From HR10 sp964615335 (GTDB taxonomy: Bacteria > Acidobacteriota > Blastocatellia > HR10), in assembly GCA_964615335.1 (NCBI GenBank), contig CAZTMT010000009.1, positions 69,804 through 133,803 on the forward strand: a DNA stretch of 64,000 bases, written 5' to 3'. The position numbers and the translations under genes are program-made. Under the pieces are notes generated by a model. That model worked only from the letters and a program-made list of their open reading frames with translations. It had not been told where the DNA came from and made no database searches. Positions 49,359-58,033 of the stretch are shown piece after piece (the first letter of the stretch is position 1; each line of letters opens with the position of its first letter).

Positions 49359-49862
49359 ATGACGGCGAATCGAGTGAGACGGGGAGGAGCGCTGGGGAGC
49401 CTGCTGCTGCTTCTCTGGGCTCCCCCCTTCTGGGAAGGGAGACTGGAGGAAGGACGACCCGAGAGCGTATGGGCGCAGCGGCGCTCGTCGCGTGTCTCGG
49501 CCAGGCCCGCCGCGCGATCCCGAGCACGAAGTCGTCGCGCGACCTCATCTCGGGTGCGGAATCGGCGGGTCGCGCAGCGTCGGGCAGCGCGCCGTCTCGT
49601 CCTGCGCCCGGCCGGATTGATCCCTCGCGAGCGCGTGCTGGAGATTCAGCGTGCGCTGATCGAACGCGGATTCTTGCCAGGTCCTCCGACAGGTGTCTAC
49701 GATGCTCAGACCGTGGAGGCCATGAAGCGCTTTCAGGAGGCTGAAGGGATCGAAGTGACGGGGTATCCCACGGCGCAGGCGCTCTACCGGTTGGGACTGC
49801 ATCCGGCCGCTTCCTCTGGCGGATTCTCTTCTTCCTCTCATCGGTCCCCTCCCTTGTCGTGA
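49359..49862 (+). CDS. Secreted peptidoglycan-binding-domain protein
   Basis: 167 residues. Signal-like hydrophobic N-terminus (GALGSLLLLLWAPPFW). Residues 40-80 are an Arg/Ser-rich low-complexity region. A PG-binding-1 domain follows at about 88-150: ERVLEIQRALIERGFLPGPP, TGVYDAQTVEAMKRFQEAEG, VTGYPTAQALYRLGL. The tail is Ser-rich. It should anchor to or act on the cell wall. It starts 15 nt after the htrA stop. Confidence 0.8.
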   Translation: MTANRVRRGGALGSLLLLLWAPPFWEGRLEEGRPESVWAQRRSSRVSARPAARSRARSRRATSSRVRNRRVAQRRAARRLVLRPAGLIPRERVLEIQRALIERGFLPGPPTGVYDAQTVEAMKRFQEAEGIEVTGYPTAQALYRLGLHPAASSGGFSSSSHRSPPLS

Positions 49863-49895
49863 AGGCCGTCGTGCGCTCCACAGGGAAGGAGGGGG

Positions 49896-51011
49896 ATGCC
49901 CTGGCGGCCCCTTCACATCGCGACGCTCTTCGGCATTCCGATCCGGGTGAGCTACGGCTGGATCCCGGTGGTTCTGCTTCATGTGTATGCGGTCTCGGTC
50001 TTCTATCTCCCCCGGCATTTGCATGAGCGGCATCCGCTGGAATATTGGGTGCTGGGGAGCGTGACGACGCTTCTGCTCTTTCTCTCGGTGCTCGGACATG
50101 AAGTGGGCCATGCCCTGGTCGCGCGCGCCGAGGGGATACGCATTCGGGACATCACGTTGCATCTGTTTGGGGGATTCGCTCGATTCGAACAGGGGGCCCC
50201 TTCGCCGGAGGCGGAGTTTCGGATCGCCGTGGCCGGTCCGAGCGCGAGTTTCCTCTATGCGGTTGCGTTCTTCTTGTTGAATCAGGTGAGCATCTGGGTC
50301 TTCGATTCGCGCCCGGCGGCTTTGATCACCAACTATCTGGCTCTTTCCAATCTCATTCTGGCGCTCTTCAATATGCTTCCCGGATTCCCTCTGGATGGAG
50401 GGCGCGTGTTTCGCGCCTGGTTGTGGTCTCGATGGGGGGATGAGCGACGGGCGAGTCGATGGGCTCTGGGCGCCGGTCAGGGGATCGCCTACACGTTGAT
50501 CGGTCTGGGCGTGATCTGGGTGCTGCGCGCGCGAACGGGCGCTGATCTTTTCACCGGCGCCTGGTCTATTCTGGTCGGGATCTTCCTGCGGGATGTCGCG
50601 GAGCAGAGCCGCCTGGCTCTGGCGCGCGCGGATATTCGGGTGGGGGACGTCATGCGAACTCCCCCGGCTCTGCTGCCTCCGGAGATGAGCCTCGAAGAGC
50701 TGGTCGAGCGGGTGCTGCCCCGGCAGCGGAGCCGGACGTTTCCCGTCTCGCGAGATCGAAGGCTACATGGGATCCTGCTCGTGTCGGCTCTGCAGCAAGT
50801 GCCGCGAGAGCGGTGGGCGCAGACGACGGTTCGGGAGGTCATGCGTCCGGTGGATCCCGCTCTCTTCTTCCATCCGGAGACGCGGCTTCAGGAAGCGCAC
50901 CATCTGTTGCGGGGAAATGGAGTGGGAGCCGGAGCCGTGCTTGATGCCGAAGGGTATATCGTCGGATACCTCACGCTGGAGGATCTCCAGGGGAAAACGA
51001 CAGGTTCCTGA
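49896..51011 (+). CDS. M50-family site-2-type protease with CBS domains
   Basis: 371 residues. Several membrane helices (SVTTLLLFLSVLGHEVGHAL contains the zinc motif HEVGH at about 68-72; LILALFNMLPGFPLDGGRVF carries the distal Asp in LDGG). After about residue 240 two CBS-like modules follow (RVGDVMRTPPALLPPEMSLE, RTFPVSRDRRLHGILLVSAL; VREVMRPVDPALFFHPETRL). Such proteins are intramembrane proteases whose CBS part may sense adenylates. The substrate is unknown; the preceding htrA gene could supply site-1 cleavage. Confidence 0.9.
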   Translation: MPWRPLHIATLFGIPIRVSYGWIPVVLLHVYAVSVFYLPRHLHERHPLEYWVLGSVTTLLLFLSVLGHEVGHALVARAEGIRIRDITLHLFGGFARFEQGAPSPEAEFRIAVAGPSASFLYAVAFFLLNQVSIWVFDSRPAALITNYLALSNLILALFNMLPGFPLDGGRVFRAWLWSRWGDERRASRWALGAGQGIAYTLIGLGVIWVLRARTGADLFTGAWSILVGIFLRDVAEQSRLALARADIRVGDVMRTPPALLPPEMSLEELVERVLPRQRSRTFPVSRDRRLHGILLVSALQQVPRERWAQTTVREVMRPVDPALFFHPETRLQEAHHLLRGNGVGAGAVLDAEGYIVGYLTLEDLQGKTTGS

Positions 51012-51031
51012 GACGATGGGGAGATCGTTTG

Positions 51032-51061
51032 TTGACATCTTCCGCGGACACTTGATAAGAT
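51032..51061 (+). promoter_or_regulatory. Promoter of the aldehyde oxidoreductase operon
   Basis: TTGACA (51032-51037), 16 bp, GATAAG (51054-51059), or 18 bp to TAAGAT (51056-51061). About 30 nt before the ATG at 51090. Confidence 0.5.
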
Positions 51062-51089
51062 CGTGGCGATCACAGGGGAGGTGAGCCGA

Positions 51090-51566
51090 ATGAGCGGGCA
51101 TGCTGTAAGCCGGGGAGCACTGTGGAGTGTGATGCTTGCTCTCTCCTGTGTGTGGTCTTCGCCCCTTGGCATGGAAGTTCCCCGTGTGACCGTTCGCGGA
51201 CATCTTGTGTGTGCGAGCCCGACCGTTGAGCGCGACGGAGCGTGTCCACGGGGGCGCGTGGGGATTCGAACGGCCGAAGGTCGAATGTACCTTTTCCTTC
51301 CCGAAGATCCGGCAGCGGCGCTTCTGGCGGATTCGTCCCTTCGGTCTCATGAGCTTCAGATCGTCGCCCTCCGGCATGGGGAGGAGAAGCTCCAGAGTGT
51401 TCGCGTGCGCATCATTCGGGGCGGGCGGCTGTATGACATCAGCTACGTGTGCGATGTCTGCCACATCAGAACTCCGGTGCCGGGGCTTTGTCCCTGTTGT
51501 CAGAAGGAACTTGTGCGGGAAGAGACTCCGGCAGAGGCCGGAGAACAGAAGGAGGCCAGACGATGA
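51090..51566 (+). CDS. Exported protein with a rubredoxin-like Cys motif, first gene of the pao-type operon
   Basis: 158 residues from the ATG at 51090 (GGGGAGGTGAG upstream). A hydrophobic stretch GALWSVMLALSCVWSSPLG near residue 9 suggests a signal peptide. The C-terminal part has YVCDVCHIRTPVPGLCPCC, a CxxC-x10-CxxC knuckle pair resembling rubredoxin or zinc ribbons. I do not recognise the family. It overlaps the 2Fe-2S subunit gene by 4 nt, so it is translationally coupled to the oxidoreductase. An electron-transfer or maturation role is an inference. Confidence 0.65.
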   Translation: MSGHAVSRGALWSVMLALSCVWSSPLGMEVPRVTVRGHLVCASPTVERDGACPRGRVGIRTAEGRMYLFLPEDPAAALLADSSLRSHELQIVALRHGEEKLQSVRVRIIRGGRLYDISYVCDVCHIRTPVPGLCPCCQKELVREETPAEAGEQKEARR

Positions 51567-52177
51567 AGAGAGAGACACTGGAGCGAGGACATCTCTCGCG
51601 ACGCGATTTTTTAAAAGTCTCGGGGATCACGCTCACCGTCCCGCTGGTTGTGGGACCTCGCGTGCTACGCGTCGCCGGGGCGGAGGTGAAAGTCTTCGGT
51701 CCGGGGAAGGTGCCGATGACGTTCACCATTAACGGGAAGACGTATCACGCGGAGCTGGAGCCGCGCGTGACTTTGCTCGATGCTCTTCGGAATGTCTTCG
51801 ATCTGACCGGCGCCAAACGCGTATGCGATCGCGGGACCTGCGGAGCCTGCACGGTATTGCTCGGGGGAAAACCGGTCTACGCCTGCTCGGTACTCGCGAT
51901 CGAAGCGCAGGGGAAAGCGATCACGACCGTCGAGGGGCTTGTGCAGCAAGGGCAGTTGCATCCCATTCAGCAGGCGTTCATCGAGAACGATGCCTTGCAG
52001 TGCGGCTTTTGCACGCCGGGATTTGTCGTCGCCTGTAAGGCGCTGCTGGATCGCCATCCGAATCCGACCCCGGAGGACATCGTGGCGGGATTGGGAGGGA
52101 ATCTGTGCCGGTGCGGGACGTATGTGGGAATTCGGGCGGCCCTTGCTCAGGCCGCGCGGATGCACAGAGGAGGATGA
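51563..52177 (+). CDS. paoA: Tat-exported 2Fe-2S subunit of molybdenum aldehyde oxidoreductase (PaoA-like)
   Basis: 204 residues from the ATG at 51563. Twin-arginine signal LSRRDFLKVSGITLTVPLVV at about 11-30. Two [2Fe-2S] sites: CDRGTCGACTVLLGGKPVYAC in the plant-ferredoxin domain, and CGFCTPGF plus CRCG in the helical domain. The layout matches PaoA (YagT) of the periplasmic aldehyde oxidoreductase, not cytosolic XdhC. It passes electrons from the molybdenum site towards the FAD subunit. The hydroxylase subunits follow directly. Confidence 0.88.
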   Translation: MKRETLERGHLSRRDFLKVSGITLTVPLVVGPRVLRVAGAEVKVFGPGKVPMTFTINGKTYHAELEPRVTLLDALRNVFDLTGAKRVCDRGTCGACTVLLGGKPVYACSVLAIEAQGKAITTVEGLVQQGQLHPIQQAFIENDALQCGFCTPGFVVACKALLDRHPNPTPEDIVAGLGGNLCRCGTYVGIRAALAQAARMHRGG

Positions 52178-52180
52178 CCT

Positions 52181-54352
52181 ATGGCTGAACGCGATCCTGT
52201 GAACATGGCCGAATACAAGTGGCCGGAGCCGGAGAAGCGGCGCCTGATCGGGCGACGCATCTCGCGGGTGGATGGACCGGATAAGGTGACCGGACGAGCC
52301 AAGTACACTTACGATGTGAATCGTCCTGGGATGCTTCAGGGCAAGATCCTGCGCTGTCCGCACGCGCATGCGCGGATCACGCGCCTGGATACCAGTGCGG
52401 CCGAGAAGATGCCGGGTGTTCTGGCCGTCCTGCCGCTCAAGAAAGTGGGCGATGAGATCCTCTGGGCGGGGGATGAAGTCGTCGCCGTCGCCGCTGTGGA
52501 TGAGCCGACCGCCGAGGACGCTCTTCGCGCCATCGTCGTCGAGTACGAGAAGCTTCCGCACTATGTTCTGGACACAGATCCCCGGGCGGCCGGAGATCGC
52601 GCGCGTCCGACGGCCGAGCAGGTCGAGGGAGATCCCGATGCCGCTTTTCGCGAGGCCGAGGTCGTCGTCGAAGGCGTTTACGGGATGTCGCTCATCACGC
52701 ACTGCTGTTTGGAAGCGCATGGGGCGGTCGTCGAATGGGAGGGGGAGACTCAACTGCTCGTTCATGTCTCGACGCAAGCCGTTTCGGGGATCGCCGGGCA
52801 GATGGCTGGGCCTTTGGGCGTTCCGGCCGGCAATATCCGGGTGAAGCAGGAGCATATCGGCGGGGGATTCGGGAGCAAGTTCGGCCCCGATAGCTGGGGG
52901 ATCGCCGCCGCGCGCCTCTCGAAGATGGCCGGGGGGCGTCCGGTGAAGATCATGCTCGAGCGCGATGCGGAGTTGATGGTCGCCGGAGCCCGCCCTTCGT
53001 ATTATGGGCGCATCCGAGTGGGGGCGCGGCGCGACGGGACGGTGATCGCCTGGGAGTCGGAGACCTGGGGGACGGGAGGAATTCCTCCGACCGGAGCGCT
53101 TCCGCTCCCTTATGTCTTGCGCATCCCCAATCAAAGGAAGCGGCATATTGCCATTTTGACGAATATGGGGCCGGCGCGCGCCTGGCGCGCTCCGCTGCAT
53201 CCGCAAGCGTGCTTGCTCACAATGGCGGCGCTGGATGATCTGGCGGCCGAGCTGAAGATGGATCCTCTGGATCTGCTTCTGAAGAACATTGAGCTGGCGG
53301 GCGAGCGCGCCGACATCTATCGCGAGGAGCTGCAAATCGCCGCCGAGCTAATGGAGTGGAAGAAGCGGTGGCATCCGCGCGGCGATCCCTCGCCCGGACC
53401 CATCAAGCGCGGTCTTGGCGTTTCGATTCACACCTGGCCCGGGCGGGGTCATTCCTCTCAATGCGATTTGACCATTCACCCGGACGGATCGGTCGAAGTC
53501 AGACTCGGCTCGCAAGATCTGGGCACGGGGACGCGCACGGCCATCGCCATCGTCGTCGCCGATACGCTGGGAATTCCGCTTGAGGCCGTGCGGGTGCGCA
53601 TCGGGGATAATCAGTATCCTCCTTCGGGAGGATCCGGCGGAAGCACGACGATCGGAGGCGTCAGTTCGGCGGCGCGACGAGCGGCGCTGGATGCCCTGGA
53701 TCAGATGTTCGCGCGCGTCGCTCCGCTGCTGAATGCTTCAGCGGATCAGTTGGAAGCCTGGGAGGGGCGCATTCGCGTCAAAGGGGATCCGAGCCGCTCG
53801 ATCGCCTGGGAGCAGGCCTGCGCGCGGCTGGGTGGCATGCCTCTCACCGTGCGCGGAGCTAATCCCGGACCGGGAGAGCTGACGACCGCAGGCGCCGCCG
53901 GCGTGCAAATGGCCGATGTCTCCGTGGACGTCGAGACGGGGATTGTGCGCGTCAACAAGATGGTCGCTGTTCAGGACTGCGGGCTGATCATCAATATGAA
54001 GACGGCCGAGAGCCAGTGCTACGGAGCCATGATCATGGGGATCAGTTACGCGCTCTATGAGGAGAAGATCCTGGATCCGGTCACCGGACGCATGCTCAAT
54101 CCGAACATGGAGTTTTACAAGCTGGCCGGGCTTGCCGACATCGGCGAGCTGGTCGTGCATATGATGACCGGTGAGAAGTACGATCGGCGAGGGGTGATCG
54201 GGCTTGGAGAACCGCCGGTGATCTCTCCCGGGGCGGCGATCTCCAACGCCGTGGCCAATGCCCTGGGCGTGCGCGTGCCGTTTCTGCCGCTCACGCCCGA
54301 ACGGGTGCTCGAAGCCCTGGCCAAGAAGGGAGGAAGCCATGCGCGCATTTGA
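52181..54352 (+). CDS. paoC: Molybdenum-cofactor-binding catalytic subunit of aldehyde oxidoreductase (PaoC-like)
   Basis: 723 residues, close to E. coli PaoC (732). Xanthine oxidase family: GRRISRVDGPDKVTGRAKYT at the start, HIGGGFGSKFGPDSWGIAAA (cofactor contact), GSQDLGTGTRTAIAIVVADT, SGGSGGSTTIGGVSSAARR and the active-site glutamate loop GLGEPPVISPGAAISNAVAN near the C-terminus. It has no signal of its own and would be exported as part of the complex via the PaoA-like Tat peptide. The substrate is likely an aldehyde or N-heterocycle. The start at 52181 has a GAGGAGGATG site. Confidence 0.88.
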   Translation: MAERDPVNMAEYKWPEPEKRRLIGRRISRVDGPDKVTGRAKYTYDVNRPGMLQGKILRCPHAHARITRLDTSAAEKMPGVLAVLPLKKVGDEILWAGDEVVAVAAVDEPTAEDALRAIVVEYEKLPHYVLDTDPRAAGDRARPTAEQVEGDPDAAFREAEVVVEGVYGMSLITHCCLEAHGAVVEWEGETQLLVHVSTQAVSGIAGQMAGPLGVPAGNIRVKQEHIGGGFGSKFGPDSWGIAAARLSKMAGGRPVKIMLERDAELMVAGARPSYYGRIRVGARRDGTVIAWESETWGTGGIPPTGALPLPYVLRIPNQRKRHIAILTNMGPARAWRAPLHPQACLLTMAALDDLAAELKMDPLDLLLKNIELAGERADIYREELQIAAELMEWKKRWHPRGDPSPGPIKRGLGVSIHTWPGRGHSSQCDLTIHPDGSVEVRLGSQDLGTGTRTAIAIVVADTLGIPLEAVRVRIGDNQYPPSGGSGGSTTIGGVSSAARRAALDALDQMFARVAPLLNASADQLEAWEGRIRVKGDPSRSIAWEQACARLGGMPLTVRGANPGPGELTTAGAAGVQMADVSVDVETGIVRVNKMVAVQDCGLIINMKTAESQCYGAMIMGISYALYEEKILDPVTGRMLNPNMEFYKLAGLADIGELVVHMMTGEKYDRRGVIGLGEPPVISPGAAISNAVANALGVRVPFLPLTPERVLEALAKKGGSHARI

Positions 54353-55337
54353 ATACGTCAGTCCGACGACAAAAGAGCAAGCCGTGGCGCTTCTGGCCGA
54401 CAGATGGGGGGAGACGGAAGTGCTGGCCGGCGGCACCGATCTTCTGGCGCTCATGAAGGATGGCATCGTGCGCCCTCGGCGGCTGGTCAACATCAAGGAG
54501 ATCCCGGAGCTGCGAGGGATTCGCTTCACGACGCGTGAGGGGTTGCGCATCGGCGCGACAGTCACGCTCGAGGAGTTGCTCGAGCATCCCGATGTCGCGC
54601 GCTCATATCCGGCACTGGTGCAGGCGGCGCGCGGCGTCACGAGCCCACAGATCCGGAACATGGGGACCGTGGGCGGAGATCTCTGTCAGCGCCCGCGCTG
54701 CTGGTATTTCCGCGCCGGATTCGGCCTGTTGGCGCGCGATGAGGCCGGACGCTCGCTCGTTCTGGAAGGCGACAATCGCTATCACGCGATCCTGGGCAAT
54801 GACGGGCCGGCGTATTTCGTGAATCCTTCCAGCCTGGCTCCGGCGCTCATCGCCTACGGCGCGCGCGTCCGCCTGTTCGGACCGCGCGGGATGCGCGAGG
54901 TTCCCCTGGAGAAGTTCTTCCGCATCCCGCAGACGGAGGCCGAACGCGAGTACGATTTACAGCCCAATGAGATCGTGACCGAGGTTCTCGTCCCTCCCCC
55001 TCCGGCCGGGATGAGAAGCGCAACCTACGAAGTGCGACAGCGCGAGGCACTCGACTGGCCGCTGGCGACAGCTTCCGTGGCCTTTGTCCTCAGCGGTGGA
55101 CGTGTCCAATCGGCGCGCGTCGTGCTCGGGCATGTCGCCCCTATCCCCTGGCCCTCGCCCGAAGCTGAGCGCGCGCTTGTGGGCAAGGCCATAACGCCAG
55201 AAGTCGCTCAGGAAGCCGCCGATGCCGCTGTGCAGAAGGCGCGCAGCCTGGGGAAAAACGGGTACAAGATTCAGCTTGCGCGCGTCGCCGTCCGCCGGGC
55301 GATCACGCAGGCTGTATCAGAAGGAGCGCGAAGATGA
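54339..55337 (+). CDS. paoB: FAD-binding subunit of aldehyde oxidoreductase (PaoB-like)
   Basis: 332 residues from the ATG at 54339, inside the 3' end of paoC (14-nt overlap). FAD motifs VLAGGTDLLALMKDG and TSPQIRNMGTVGGDLCQRPR, then the QRxRCWYFR block typical of subunits with an extra Fe-S insertion. Only Cys116 and Cys121 are seen there, so a full [4Fe-4S] site is uncertain. C-terminal domain: LDWPLATASVAFVLSGGRVQ. Gene order A-C-B differs from E. coli paoABC. Confidence 0.86.
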   Translation: MRAFEYVSPTTKEQAVALLADRWGETEVLAGGTDLLALMKDGIVRPRRLVNIKEIPELRGIRFTTREGLRIGATVTLEELLEHPDVARSYPALVQAARGVTSPQIRNMGTVGGDLCQRPRCWYFRAGFGLLARDEAGRSLVLEGDNRYHAILGNDGPAYFVNPSSLAPALIAYGARVRLFGPRGMREVPLEKFFRIPQTEAEREYDLQPNEIVTEVLVPPPPAGMRSATYEVRQREALDWPLATASVAFVLSGGRVQSARVVLGHVAPIPWPSPEAERALVGKAITPEVAQEAADAAVQKARSLGKNGYKIQLARVAVRRAITQAVSEGARR

Positions 55338-55552
55338 TTGACGCGGAGCGATTCGAAGCCCTCTACTGGACGCTATGCCCGCACCTGCGGTGGAAAACGC
55401 AGTTCTATGCGGACGCAACAGAACCCCCCAACGATGGGTTCTTCTGGTGCACCTTCACGCAGACGTGCCTGGGCCCCGATGGCGCCCTCGTGGAGCCGGA
55501 GGCGTGTTCTTCTTCTGAGCGGGCTTGTTACGGGACGGGGCAGGTGCGGTAA
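55334..55552 (+). CDS. Small cysteine-containing protein coupled to paoB
   Basis: 72 residues; the ATG overlaps the paoB stop (ATGA). Five cysteines at 15, 39, 45, 58 and 65, with many aromatic residues (FEALYWTLCPHLRWKTQFYA, GFFWCTFTQTCLGPDG). No signal peptide or membrane helix. No family recognised. Its close coupling suggests a helper or electron-transfer role for the oxidoreductase, but nothing in the sequence proves it. Confidence 0.55.
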   Translation: MIDAERFEALYWTLCPHLRWKTQFYADATEPPNDGFFWCTFTQTCLGPDGALVEPEACSSSERACYGTGQVR

Positions 55553-55638
55553 GATCAATGAGCAAGGCGAGAGCGGAAGCGCTCTCCCCGACAGGTCGGG
55601 GGAGCGACTCCGTCGAATCTCTGGAGGAGGTGAGGTCT

Positions 55639-56313
55639 ATGCGATACGTCTTCTGGGCTGCGATCGCGCTTGTCGCACTTTTGGGGCTTTCTGAAAGCGC
55701 GCGCGCGCAGCAGATTTTGGGCGACTACGTCGAAGCGCGAAATGCCGACGTCTACACCGGCCCCTGTTTCGCCAATGCGGAGGCGGGCCTTGTGGGGGAC
55801 CAGGCTATTCTGGCCTGGCGCATCCACCGAGGGAGCTGGCAGGGAGTTCGCCTGGATGGATTGAGCGTCGTCAGCGTCGTGAAAGCGCGCGCGACACTGG
55901 GAGACCCTCAAGGGAAGCCCTATCCGGCAAAAGCCCTGGTTGTTGTGGATGAGCGAGCAACCAAGGAGCAGCAGGATGCTTTGCTGCGCTTCGCTCAAGC
56001 CATGGCCGGTGAGTTGCTGGCGCACGTCGTACGGGTGGTTCCTGCCCCGATCCGATTTGATCTTCGGGATGAGGGCGAGCATGCGAGTCGCGCCCTTGTG
56101 AGAGCCGGCGAGCTGGCGCAGATCGAAACGCGCCCCGTGAGCGAGCAGGACCACATCTGTGGTAATGAGGAGGTCTTCTATCCCCCGCTCGCTCCCGTTC
56201 AGCACGCCATGCCTGCTGTCGCCGTGCTCAATCGCTTCGGCGGCGAGGGGCTTGGAGTCAGTTGGGCGATTCGCGAGAAGCGGAGCGCTTTCGTCGGACA
56301 TTTCGCGCGATGA
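55639..56313 (+). CDS. Secreted DUF1326-family protein
   Basis: 224 residues from the ATG at 55639 (GAGGAGGTGAGG upstream). Signal peptide RYVFWAAIALVALLGLSESA-RAQ. The mature N-terminus GDYVEARNADVYTGPCFANA followed by GDQAILAWRIHRGSWQGVRL is the DUF1326 hallmark, and HICGNEEVFYPPLAPVQHAM near the end carries a second Cys. Biochemical function not known. It lies 86 nt after the Cys protein and could be the end of the same operon. Confidence 0.85.
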   Translation: MRYVFWAAIALVALLGLSESARAQQILGDYVEARNADVYTGPCFANAEAGLVGDQAILAWRIHRGSWQGVRLDGLSVVSVVKARATLGDPQGKPYPAKALVVVDERATKEQQDALLRFAQAMAGELLAHVVRVVPAPIRFDLRDEGEHASRALVRAGELAQIETRPVSEQDHICGNEEVFYPPLAPVQHAMPAVAVLNRFGGEGLGVSWAIREKRSAFVGHFAR

Positions 56314-56380
56314 GCCACTGCTTGCTGTCACGCTGAGTGTCCGAAGGGAGGATTTCCTTCGCCCTGGAGAGACGAAGGGG

Positions 56381-57055
56381 ATGGGATACCGCAGAGTGTG
56401 TGTCGCCGTTTTTCTGCTGGTGTGCTTGAGCCTCGCCGATCCGATCTCCGCCCAAGGGAATCGGCTGGAGACGATCGGCCCTCTGACGGCTTCCTCCGTT
56501 CCGGAGTCCGTGCGAAAGGTTCTGGAGCCCAAAGGGTATCGGGTCATTCACGCCGATGGCCGCATCGTGTGCGACATCTGGTTCCGCGCGGCGATCCCCC
56601 GGCAGGCCGAGAAGGCGGCTGGACCTGATGTCGTCTATGCCGGGCTGGCGGAATCTACGCTCGTGGGCGTGATCGTCTTCCCCCAGGCGACGACAGATTA
56701 TCGCGGGCAGACGGTCGCCGCCGGCGCCTATACGCTGCGCTATGCGCTTCACCCGAACGATGGCAATCACATCGGCATTGCGCCCAATCGGGATTTCCTC
56801 CTGTTGATTCCCGCGGAGCTGGATCGGGAAGCGACGGCTCAATACTCTTTCGAGGAACTGGTGAAACTGAGCGCCCGCGCTTCCGGGACGAACCATCCGG
56901 CGGCGCTCAGTCTGCGGTCGGCCGAGGGGTATAAGGAGGTTCCGACCGTCGTCGAGCTGGCCTCGCGATATACGTTGCTGGTCGCGCCGGTGAAAATAGC
57001 CTCAGGAGGAGAAATGACTCTCGGTCTCATCGTCAGGGGAGTCGCCGAGTTGTGA
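56381..57055 (+). CDS. Hypothetical secreted protein
   Basis: 224 residues from the ATG at 56381 (GAAGGGG upstream). Signal peptide CVAVFLLVCLSLADPISA-QG. The mature part is beta-rich with VVYAGLAESTLVGVIVFPQA and VAAGAYTLRYALHPNDGNHI; one Cys near IVCDIWF. No family recognised with confidence. Its 3' end overlaps the convergent thiE gene by 23 nt, so both reading frames share DNA there. Confidence 0.65.
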   Translation: MGYRRVCVAVFLLVCLSLADPISAQGNRLETIGPLTASSVPESVRKVLEPKGYRVIHADGRIVCDIWFRAAIPRQAEKAAGPDVVYAGLAESTLVGVIVFPQATTDYRGQTVAAGAYTLRYALHPNDGNHIGIAPNRDFLLLIPAELDREATAQYSFEELVKLSARASGTNHPAALSLRSAEGYKEVPTVVELASRYTLLVAPVKIASGGEMTLGLIVRGVAEL

Positions 57056-57698
57056 GGGACGACTGAGGTTCAGCCCGAAGGGCTTTGAGCCGAGCAACCA
57101 GTGACGCCAGCGTCTCCGCTTCGGCGAACATTCGAATGGCCGCTACTCCGGCAGCTCCGTGCGCCAGAACAAGTGGGGTATTCTCCGGCGTGATCCCCCC
57201 AATCGCGAGAACGGGGATGCCCGTGGTCGCCGCGACGCGCGCCAGAGTCTCCAGCCCTAAGGGAGGGCCATAGGCCATTTTGCTCGGCGTCGGGAAGATG
57301 GGACCCAGCACGAGGAAGTCGGCGCCCCCGGCTTCAGCCTCGCGCGCTTCTTCACGCGAGTGCGTGGAGGCGCCAATCAGAAAATCCGGCCCGACGATCT
57401 CGCGCACGACGCGGACCGGGAGCGAGCGCGTCGTCAGATGCACGCCATGAGCCCCGCAGGTCAGGGCGACGTCCAGACGATCATTGACGAGAAGGCGCGC
57501 CTTCGTCCCCGCCAGACGCGCCGCCGCTTCCTCGACCAGCGTGCAGAGCGATCGCGCCGGCAGATCCTTCTCCCGAATCTGAATCAGATCCACACCCGCG
57601 CGCGCCGCCTCCGCGATGAGATCCAGCAGGGAACGAGAGGCCGCGAGCGTTCGATCCGTGACCAGATACAGAAGCGGATGACTTCCGAGCAGCTTCAC
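57033..57698 (-). CDS. thiE: Thiamine-phosphate synthase
   Basis: 221 residues from the GTG at 57698, with AAGAAGGAG upstream. TIM-barrel ThiE: LYLVTDRTL, AGVDLIQIREKDLPARSL, RLLVNDRLDVALTCGAHGVH, FLIGASTHSREEAREAEAGG, ADFLVLGPIFPTPSK, VLAIGGITPENTPLVLAHGA. It joins the pyrimidine and thiazole phosphates. The GTG overlaps the stop of the upstream membrane-protein gene (GTGA). The C-terminus is on DNA shared with the convergent secreted-protein gene. Confidence 0.9.
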   Translation of the reverse strand: MKLLGSHPLLYLVTDRTLAASRSLLDLIAEAARAGVDLIQIREKDLPARSLCTLVEEAAARLAGTKARLLVNDRLDVALTCGAHGVHLTTRSLPVRVVREIVGPDFLIGASTHSREEAREAEAGGADFLVLGPIFPTPSKMAYGPPLGLETLARVAATTGIPVLAIGGITPENTPLVLAHGAAGVAAIRMFAEAETLASLVARLKALRAEPQSSLTTRRLP

Positions 57699-57997
57699 TC
57701 CTTCTTCTCCGAAGAGGGTCTGTGGCGCTTTCCCTCCTCGATCAATCGGAGAAGATCGCGATAGCGCGAGGCCTCCCAAAGACCCAAAAGGATATTGAGC
57801 ACGCCCAGCCCCGTAACGCCCGCTTTCACGGCCAGACTGTTCAGCGTCAGGAGAAGCTCGGCCGAACCCATGCGCTGCACGAGGTAGGCCAGAAGGACAT
57901 TATCGCTCCAGAACGAAGTCCACGGCGAGATGATGAGAATGGCCCCCACTTCGAAATACACGAGAATATACAGGATGACTGTGACTTTCGCTGACAT
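57695..57997 (-). CDS. Small membrane protein upstream of thiE
   Basis: 100 residues with two hydrophobic helices: VILYILVYFEVGAILIISPW (about 6-25) and LAVKAGVTGLGVLNILLGLW (about 54-73). The C-terminal tail is charged (RLIEEGKRHRPSSEKKE). No family recognised. It has its own promoter and is translationally coupled to thiE, but a thiamine-related role is only positional. Confidence 0.65.
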   Translation of the reverse strand: MSAKVTVILYILVYFEVGAILIISPWTSFWSDNVLLAYLVQRMGSAELLLTLNSLAVKAGVTGLGVLNILLGLWEASRYRDLLRLIEEGKRHRPSSEKKE

Positions 57998-58033
57998 CCG
58001 GCGACTCCTTTCTCACGACGTCCGTCCGGCCAC

